The notes under the pieces: generated by a model | Told to the model about the DNA's origin: nothing | The model's input: only the letters and a program-made list of their open reading frames with translations | Database searches by the model: none | NCBI GenBank assembly: GCA_035610365.1 | Contig: CM069432.1 | Location: forward strand, 233,830,104 to 233,894,103 | Length of the DNA: 64,000 nucleotides | Reading direction: 5' to 3' | Origin: Aquatica leii | Lineage: Eukaryota > Arthropoda > Insecta > Coleoptera > Lampyridae | Shown here: positions 57,153-64,000 of the stretch, piece by piece | Position numbering within the stretch: the first letter of the stretch is position 1 | How the letters are laid out: each line of letters starts with the position of its first letter | Made by a program: the position numbers and the translations under genes

Positions 57153-57600
57153 ATCGTTTGTATTTAACATTTGTCCATGAAATCCCTGAGAATTGTTTAC
57201 CATAACCTCTTCATCGCTGGAAGATGATGAATCAGCGACACCAATGACTTATAGAGAATTTTTTCTGATATCAAATAATGAGCGAGACCGTTCATTATCA
57301 AGAATTGCTGCGCGCTGATAAAACATAGCTTGCAATGACATACCTAAAGAGAAACCCGATCGCGTTATCTTAAATCTATGCACTTGAACAATCATCATGA
57401 CATCTAAACAAACCGGCGTCACTAATTTTTTTCATTTTTGTAGTTCAATTTGTTTGACGTTTATCTCCCCAAGAGGAACGGAAATTGTGCTCGGCATTGA
57501 ATTAATATTAAAAACTCCAACTCCAAACACTCCCGGCTGTTGTTTCCCATTTTCTAACTTTAGTAGTATGTAATAGTATAGTGCAAAATGAGTGCAAACT
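57153..57600 (-). pseudogene. Unidentified coding relic with Ser/Asp tail
   Basis: One minus-strand frame of about 148 codons, interrupted by only two stops (near 57431 and 57253), reads LENGKQQPGVFGVGVFNINS, MPSTISVPLGEINVKQIEL, then KLVTPVCLDVMMIVQVHRFK, SGFSLGMSLQAMFYQRAAIL, DNERSRSLFDIRKNSL and finally ADSSSSSDEEVMVNNSQGFH, ending at TAA. Codon use and composition look like a real protein, in contrast to the lysine- and isoleucine-rich chance frames nearby. I do not recognise the family. The acidic Ser tail near a C-terminus would suit a DNA-virus-derived or transposon protein, but this is a guess. Weak traces may continue upstream in other frames. Confidence 0.5.
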
Positions 57601-57649
57601 GGAGAGTACATCTTTTATAGAAAATTTTTCTAGACAAGCACAAAAATGG

Positions 57650-58555
57650 GTAGAGATCATTTCACGACTAAAGAATCGTAAGGTGCGCGTCGGATGAATT
57701 TGGAATTAAACGATTATGCGAAATAATTCTAACTAAAAACATCTGCTGTAAACAATGTGTCAACTTAATGTAATGGTTGATCTTCAATTTAATAATGTGC
57801 ACACCGCAAACGTCGCATGAAAAGTGCAAACGTTTTCAAAAATTGGTTTCTGCGCAGCGGTTTTTTAGTCTTGAAATTAACTCTATTTGGGCTGTATTGG
57901 TAACGCTTAGATTCTCTTTTCCAAGTGAGGTACAGTAAGAAACACAAAGCAAGCAACAAAATCTTAAAACTTTGAATTTTGTTTGAGACAAAATGTTTTC
58001 AAAGGAAAAAGTCACCTTCGCAAAGCTCAAATAATAATATCGCGCTCACAAGCACGTTATGCTAGGAAAGGTCAAAAAGTTGAGGTTTACGTTTACTGAC
58101 TGTCATTTTCGCTGGCTTAGATACGGTTGAGAGCATTCGGAAAAATGTAAAATTTTCTCTAGACACAATCAGTTTTAGAGTCAAAGTGAAACTTTAAGCA
58201 CATTTAGCCAGACTTTGATTGAATACGCTTGGATTAAATAAATCATTCAATGATTAATTAAACAATTTATATCGCGTGATTCCTGACAATTGTTTCACCA
58301 CACTCTAATTCGTTTACGAGCATTTAAAAAAAACAACAAAACTAAATGATTTCTGAATTTTACCCGAGTTTTATGGCGGTTCACAGTTCAACAGCTTCTA
58401 AGATTATGACACGATTCGAGCTACGTTGCCACGTCGATTCAGATGTAAAAGTTGCATAGTGGTGATTTCACCTTTGTAAATGTACATCCACAGTTCGAAA
58501 ATTGGATTTTTTCAACAGTTTGTCGTGTTTGCGATTTCCTGTCATATCTAAAGAA
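57650..58555. other. No supported gene
   Basis: The open frame at 57836-58030 on the minus strand is not recognised. The stretch may include the 5' part of the hAT element. Confidence 0.35.
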
Positions 58556-58729
58556 AACTTAAACTCGCAATAAAAATATTTCTAGGTGTTTTTAGCGTGA
58601 TCTTTCGGCGCAAAAAGTAAAACTAATCTTATAAGCAACTTGTCAGTTGCCAAAGACAAAGAAAAGCAAATATTAAATTTGCGTACTAATAGACGCTGTC
58701 ATGTATCTCTCCACACTCTTTTTTTAGGT

Positions 58730-60177
58730 TCTAAAGAAAAACCGAATGACCACTGCAAATAGCATTATCAATGAAATTAAACGACTATTTCATTATCATG
58801 TTCAACTGCACTCCTGATGTATCTCACACAGAACAAATGAGTCAAATGATCCGATATGTAAAAATAACAGAAAATGAATGTGAAATAAAAAAAAGTTTTA
58901 ATTATTTTATAGAAGCTGATGGAAACAGTGGAAACTATATCACACAGCAAATTTTAGGAACAGTAGATGCTGATGGTTTGGATGTGCAAAAACGTTGTGT
59001 AAAATCTTACGACAACAGCTCTTACATGGTCAGGGTTATGCAACTTAACAAACTAACAGAATTTGTACCATGTCTGGCACTCTTTAAATTTTGTAAGCGT
59101 TATAATTTCTAGAAACAGTCAATCTCTTTAGCCTTGTACAAAAATGTTATTGCTTCTTCGTTAGACCCACCATACGGTTAAAAATAATGAGAAAATATAG
59201 AAAAACCAGCCAGATACTTAGTTGTCACAGCTCTGCCAAATAATATAGCGGAAGTTGTCAAAGCTATGAAAAAAACTAGATAATTTTTTCATTAGACAGA
59301 ACGTAAGTACGACTCTAGTCATCTACTGCATACAATAATAGCTTTTAAATTTATCCTCAATTTAACAATTTGGGAAATTAATAGCGTTAATGTAGAAATA
59401 CAGAAAAAAAACATAATTATTTTGCGTTCTGTCACTAATGCAAGATAGAAAAACCAATATATTCTTAAATCGAAGGAACTGCGTCAGTAAACAACATGTC
59501 AAAAGCTGCAACGATTAATCAAGAACACTATAGGCGGGTTGCACAAAGCAAATCAAAAATGTAACAACTGATTATTTTTCAAAACAATTGCCAATAAAAC
59601 CACGTTTATTCGTGATGTAACAATTGATTTCAGAAATAATCACTTGCTACATTTTTGATTTGCTTTGTGCAACTCGCCTTATAACTAACGCAGCTGTTTC
59701 CCAAAGATGCAAAAGTAATACATAATAAAATTTTAACAGAAATATAAATATGAATACACAGCGCAAAGAAGCTGTATAAAAATTTTGTTTTTATTAATAG
59801 TCATACATTTGTAAATATGTTCACTGCAGAAAAATAGGTCCCATTAGCTTAAAAATATTTTAGTTGATTTCTAACAGAAACTTGCTGCGTTTCAAAAACA
59901 AGCTCTATTTGTAATCAGAATCAACAAAAAGACAAGTGTATTAGTCCTATTGCAACATATGTGCAAACATGATTTGCAAGAAGCTTTTTCTAATGTAAGT
60001 ATAGCTTTAAGGATATACTGCACATTTTCGGCGACATCTGCCAGCTGTAAGCAAAGTTTCAGCAAACTAAGAATAATTAAAACTTACCTGTTTTCAACGA
60101 TGACTTGCAACGAAAACTTGACGTGTAAAGCTGTAACAAGTTTGGATAGTAAAATTTGCTCGGACTATGCTTGTTGA
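58730..60177 (+). pseudogene. hAT-type transposase (DUF4371-like core and hATC dimerisation domain)
   Basis: 58771-59112 reads DYFIIMFNCTPDVSHTEQMS, QMIRYVKITENECEIKKSF, VQKRCVKSYDNSSYMVRVMQ and then EFVPCLALF. This is the core of hAT transposases of the DUF4371 type (usual form D.TPDISH.DQ...RYV; GQ.YDNAANM; VPC..H). Just upstream, NSIINEIK is in another frame. Downstream in shifted frames up to about 59320 are scraps of the next domain. 59950-60177 is the C-terminal dimerisation region: DLQEAFSNVSIALRIYCTFS, then ATSASCKQSFSKLRIIKTYL (usual form S.ERSFSKLK.IK..LRS). The first catalytic Asp position reads Asn (FNCTPD). A MITE sits inside (59533-59678). Inactive. Confidence 0.87.
59533..59678. 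mobile_element. Short palindromic MITE inside the hAT relic
   Basis: Starts GGCGGGTTGCACAAAGCAAA and ends with the near-exact inverse. Inverted arms are about 36 bp with a 146-bp total. Flanking TATA on both sides allows a TA-type target duplication. Confidence 0.85.
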
Positions 60178-60179
60178 CT

Positions 60180-62828
60180 TGTAGCATTATGAATTATGTT
60201 TATGCGATCTAATCTAATTTAAATTAAATTGTAGCTATAATTCTATTTACAATGTCAAATCAATTTATTTATTTTGCATTAGATAAAAGCATTGGAAATA
60301 ATTAAGTTTATATCTATTATCTATTACTAGTAGCTGAAAGCTTATGTAATAAACTTTTTCTTAAACTTAAAGGTAACTGTATTCACCTTCTTATTGTTTA
60401 TAAGAATTTATTGCTTGAAACAATTTAATCCTAAATGTAAATACATTACAGTCTTTGAAAGGTTTTCGTATAGATTAAAAAATAATTGTTTTGTATCTAA
60501 AAAATAAACAATTAGGTACCTGTTTTATTTTTTAATTTTTATTATAATTTTTTAACGAACAGGTATCATATTAACATGAAAAATTGTGACAAATTTTGTG
60601 TAATCATTCTACAAAATTTTTATACGATACATTAATTTATAAACAGCAACAAATTAACTATGCTTATAAAAACAAATAAAAAAATTTTAAACGTTAATTA
60701 ATCGCTGAAAAAATCAAAAATAAATCATTCGTAAAAAAATTGTTTTAGTTGTTATACTCCTAGTACAAAACCAATAATATTGTTCTTGTTACTTGGTAGT
60801 TATTATTCAAAACAATAATTTGTTACTGACAATATCTAAAAATATAATGTAAACCCAAACTAAATTACATCAGTATGATTTTATGATTAAGTATTTATTT
60901 ATCTATGACATATAATCCAATTTTAACTTTAATTTAATTGAATTAACAATAAAAGGATTGGTGTAATGTAGTGTCATGTCAAAATGTCAAATAACACTTT
61001 TTTAAATGAATAGATAGAAAAGATTAATTTATCCAAGGTAAAATCCATTTACATGAAACTAAAATATAAAATTGGATTTTTATTATAAACCTTGATTTTG
61101 TATAGTTAAAAAAATACTAAGCTTACATTTTGTTAGTTTAAATTAATGGTTAATTTTGCGATGCTGTTTATTTATATTTTTACTTTACTACAACAATGTG
61201 TAAGCAGCTATTTAAAAATAATACACAGGAATTACTATTTACTTATTTTACATAATGCTGACTTAAAGTAACATTACTTTGTTGAAGTTTATTAAGCAAC
61301 AGTAACTTAAACAACATTATAAGTATTATAGTTGTGTTTAGATTCTTAGAGATAATACACTTTTTTGTAAAGTTTATAATCAGCTATGTTTTGTCTATGT
61401 TCTGTGTTTAAACACATTAAACCACAAAAACTCAACACAGTTACTTCAAGTAAAATGCATCACTTTGCAATGTTGATGTATGAACTTATCAACCTCTTTT
61501 TGGACCGATTTTTTATACTTATAGTAATGCTTCAAATAGTTATACACTGCCAATATTCTATATGCTACGTGAAGGTAGTACTATAGAATACAGCCGCTAG
61601 AGATCCGTGAAGTAGCCTTGAGTTTAAATTACAAAAGTTGAAGATCATAATTAAATAGACGCCAAAATACTGTTGTAAGTAAAAATTAACTGGAATTAAC
61701 AATCCGCCGCAAACATCTAATTGTGCAGATAATTACATAAGATAAATAAGAGTAGAATGACAGAAACAAAACATTCACTTAAAGATGACAACAATCACGG
61801 TTTATTTACAAAAATTATAGCAATAGTAGATACAAAATATTACAGGAAGAAAAATTCTTCTATACGACCGATCAGTAAAATCCTAAATTTTAGTTGACGA
61901 TACGTTACAGCTTAACTTTCTACGTAAATTGTATGTAAGGGCATTCTAACGTAATCGCTATCCCTTTGTTTTTGGACAGTGCAAAATTCTGTAAATACTC
62001 GCGTTAATATTGCAAGCTTGAGGTAACAATTTAAATGTAGCTACAAATTGATCCCTAAACTCAAACAAAACGCAAAGTAGAAGAAACCTTCCAAATAATT
62101 TGTACATAAAGTGTACATTAAGAGCTAATTGATATACTAGGTCTTAAACAGATGGTAAGTAATAAGGATAACGATGTAACTTTTAGTTGAGCAATCGGAA
62201 GAAACTGTGATGTGAACAACAACAAATGCATGATTGACGTCGCGCACATAAGCAAAATATAAAAACTTAAAACGATGTCGACTAACAGAAAAAAAGCCAA
62301 AAAAGTCATAAGTTAGGATAATTGTTCAAACCCTCCCCCCCAAAAAAAACTTTAAAATTTTATGATAGCCAAACTTAAAAAAATGCAAAACTAACCCTGA
62401 ATATAATCCCAAAACTACCAATTCAAAAAATATTCTTTTGAATGTTTCTATGCGAAATCTAAAACAGAATCGTCAAGAAAAGTACTAAGATAATTTTCTT
62501 AAAGTCGTCTATAGGTGGTATCAAATTTTTCCTATCAAAAAACCAAGCAAACCCCAAGGATTTAAGAAAAAAAAACCAAACGAAATCTTAAGCAAAAGCA
62601 TCTGATTAAAAATTATCACAAGTTGGATTACCTAAAAGGCAGGACAAAAATCGTGGATCCAAAGGTCACAATAACAAGTCCAACAAGCTAAACACTTGAG
62701 TAGTCAAAGTAAAAACCAATCCGAACACAACACCAATAAAACCAAGAGAAAGAATATTGTTAGAGTGAATAAGACTATAAAAGAAACATAATTCATCAAC
62801 TAAACATTCCTTAGTAGTTTCTTACGGT
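60180..62828. other. AT-rich DNA without recognisable gene
   Basis: No supported coding region. Frames at 61386-61586 and 62118-62309 lack family resemblance. Confidence 0.45.
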
Positions 62829-62830
62829 CT

Positions 62831-62980
62831 AGGACGTTTGAACACGGCCGGTTGAACGCGATCGTTTGGACGCGACCGTTTGAACGCAAGACCTTTGAAC
62901 GTCAGGACATTTGAACGCAGGGACATTTGAACGCGAGACGTTTAGACGCGAGACTTTTGAACGCAGAGACGTTTGAACGC
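62831..62980. repeat. 15-bp CpG-rich tandem array
   Basis: About ten units of 14-16 bp with consensus GAGACGTTTGAACGC. Most units contain CGTT-TG-AACG, whose arms are inverse to each other. It lies about 300 bp beyond the C-terminal end of a MULE transposase frame. Confidence 0.92.
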
Positions 62981-63289
62981 AAAATGTAAAAGCATCAATC
63001 AATGCGGTTTATATTTAGTTCACAACAAAAATTGCAATAATATTAAGATACTTACACATATATAATATAATCATTAATTTTTTAACAATGTGAAAGCTTA
63101 ATTTATTCATTTTCTTGTTTTCCTTCAAAAAGCATTAAAATTAAGTGCATTATATTTAATATTTTAACGGAAAAAAAATGGAAACATATTTTTATTTTAC
63201 TGTTTAATAAACAATATATATAATTATAAAAAGTACTAATAATTTTACATAAAGTATTACACTGCTATACATATTTAATTAGCTGAGAT

Positions 63290-64000
63290 TATTATTACGA
63301 GTGAATTTGATAATTATGTGAAATTCCTCTTAAGTATTGGATAACATCTCTATTATGAAAATCTGTTACAATATTTCAAATTTGATTATCGGCTTCTACA
63401 TATTTGCGTAACTTTTGCGGTGGAGCACGCCCTGTAATCAGTTGTTCTAAGAAAAGGTCTCTTCTTTTTGAATGTTACGTAGAGCATCAATAAACTTCCA
63501 TATTGTTGGATTACTCATACCTAACTCTGATTGTAGGCGACGATGAGCTGCTTCTGCGTGATTATTTGTTTTATCAATGTTATTTAGAACACTATTATAA
63601 ACCGATCGGTCGCCTACCATTGCCTCGACGATTTGGTCAACCTACATAAGTGTCTTTAAACCATTGAAGAAACGGTTGTAGATCTGCTAGTAATTCGGCT
63701 CCTACTGAATCTACAGCTACATCTAATTCTGCTATTGAAATAAAAGCAAGGCTCATTCGAGATTGCAGAGAAAAATTTGCATCATTTCTGTATCGTCTCA
63801 ATAAATGCAAAGTTCTTAAGTGTTTTTTTTAAATTTTTGCTTAAATGAAAAAAACATGTCGTATACAACAGGTTGTACAGCTCCCAATTTTTCTGTCGGA
63901 ATAATAAAAACTTCATGAAATAGTTGAGGAGATGACGTAAAAGTCCCATCAACAAACCAGTACCATTCTCTTACATTCTACAAAAGATTGTAAGATAGTA
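63290..64000 (-). pseudogene. MULE-type transposase, C-terminal two thirds, runs off the window
   Basis: From the right edge, the minus strand reads WYWFVDGTFTSSPQLFHEVF, with the first catalytic Asp of the MULE DDE domain in DGTF. It then reads PTEKLGAVQPVVYDMFFSFK, NDANFSLQSRMSLAFISIAE, LLADLQPFLQWFKDTYVG, DKTNNHAEAAHRRLQSELGM, SNPTIWKFIDALRNIQ and finally RRDLFLEQLITGRAPPQKLR. This matches the MULE transposase and C-terminal helical region (TNN..E..H..L....G..HP..W.FI..L). Shifts lie near 63640 and 63465, and a stop near 63380. It would cut and paste DNA with a 9-11 bp target duplication. A FLYWCH finger would be expected beyond the window. Confidence 0.88.

Noticed and set aside
1..64000. 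CRISPR arrays, operons, bacterial promoters or defence islands
   Set aside because: The sequence is eukaryotic by content (non-LTR retrotransposons, BEL/Pao, Penelope, piggyBac). The only regular arrays have no unique spacers.

Overview
The window reads as AT-rich, gene-poor chromosomal DNA of a metazoan, most likely an insect. No host gene, rRNA or complete tRNA could be recognised. What can be read is almost entirely transposable-element (TE) sequence from families typical of arthropod genomes: BEL/Pao and Copia LTR elements; Jockey/CR1-type and RTE-type LINEs; Penelope-like elements (PLEs) with GIY-YIG endonuclease; piggyBac, hAT, mariner and MULE DNA transposons; Crypton-like tyrosine recombinases; a Helitron helicase scrap; and several MITEs. 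Nearly every coding region carries stops or frameshifts. The species cannot be named from the sequence.

Layout. 1-2.6 kb: featureless AT-rich DNA. 2.64-15.93 kb: a nested stack on the minus strand. A LINE (PHD-like ORF1, endonuclease, reverse transcriptase) is split by an RTE-type LINE on the plus strand (13.1-15.4 kb) and by a piggyBac-like transposon (about 4.3-12.42 kb, one end still ending GGG-TTAA). The piggyBac is itself split by a nearly complete 6.3-kb BEL/Pao element (5575-11899) with near-identical LTRs and a 5-bp target-site duplication. 16.0-16.25 kb: Helitron helicase tail. 17.3-18.7 kb: Crypton-like recombinase with a hAT-type MITE in front of it. 19.8-23.4 kb: PLE scrap, mariner scrap between an inverted repeat pair, and a LINE that kept both ends but lost most of its RT. 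26.1-30.8 kb: three copies of one PLE family, one with a clear 14-bp target-site duplication and an inverted 5' end. 30.76-31.4 kb: Jockey fragment. 33.4-36.3 kb: RTE tail, a second PLE family, and a transposase-like gene (SHYCR/CDVC motifs) interrupted by a MITE-like insert. 37.3-38.6 kb: a second, older piggyBac lineage. 41.75-44.8 kb: nearly full-length Jockey with ORF1 and ORF2. 47.1-50.7 kb: FLYWCH-like scrap, Copia gag-pol and a second Crypton C-terminus. 54.8-55.8 kb: inverted-repeat element, tiny PLE remnant and a CpG-rich tandem repeat. 57.1-57.6 kb: an unidentified coding relic. 58.6-60.2 kb: hAT transposase with a MITE inside. 62.8-64.0 kb: a 15-bp CpG-rich array next to a MULE transposase that runs off the window.

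Functionally these are independent, mostly dead selfish elements. The only interactions visible are insertion order and possible trans-mobilisation. The BEL/Pao copy is the youngest datable event, with two substitutions and two indels between its LTRs. The most unusual signals are the palindromic 15-bp array beside the MULE, the hammerhead-ribozyme-like cores in both PLE families, the inverted-end PLE insertion, and the tandem leader repeats of the BEL element. I found no convincing evidence for a new defence or metabolic system.
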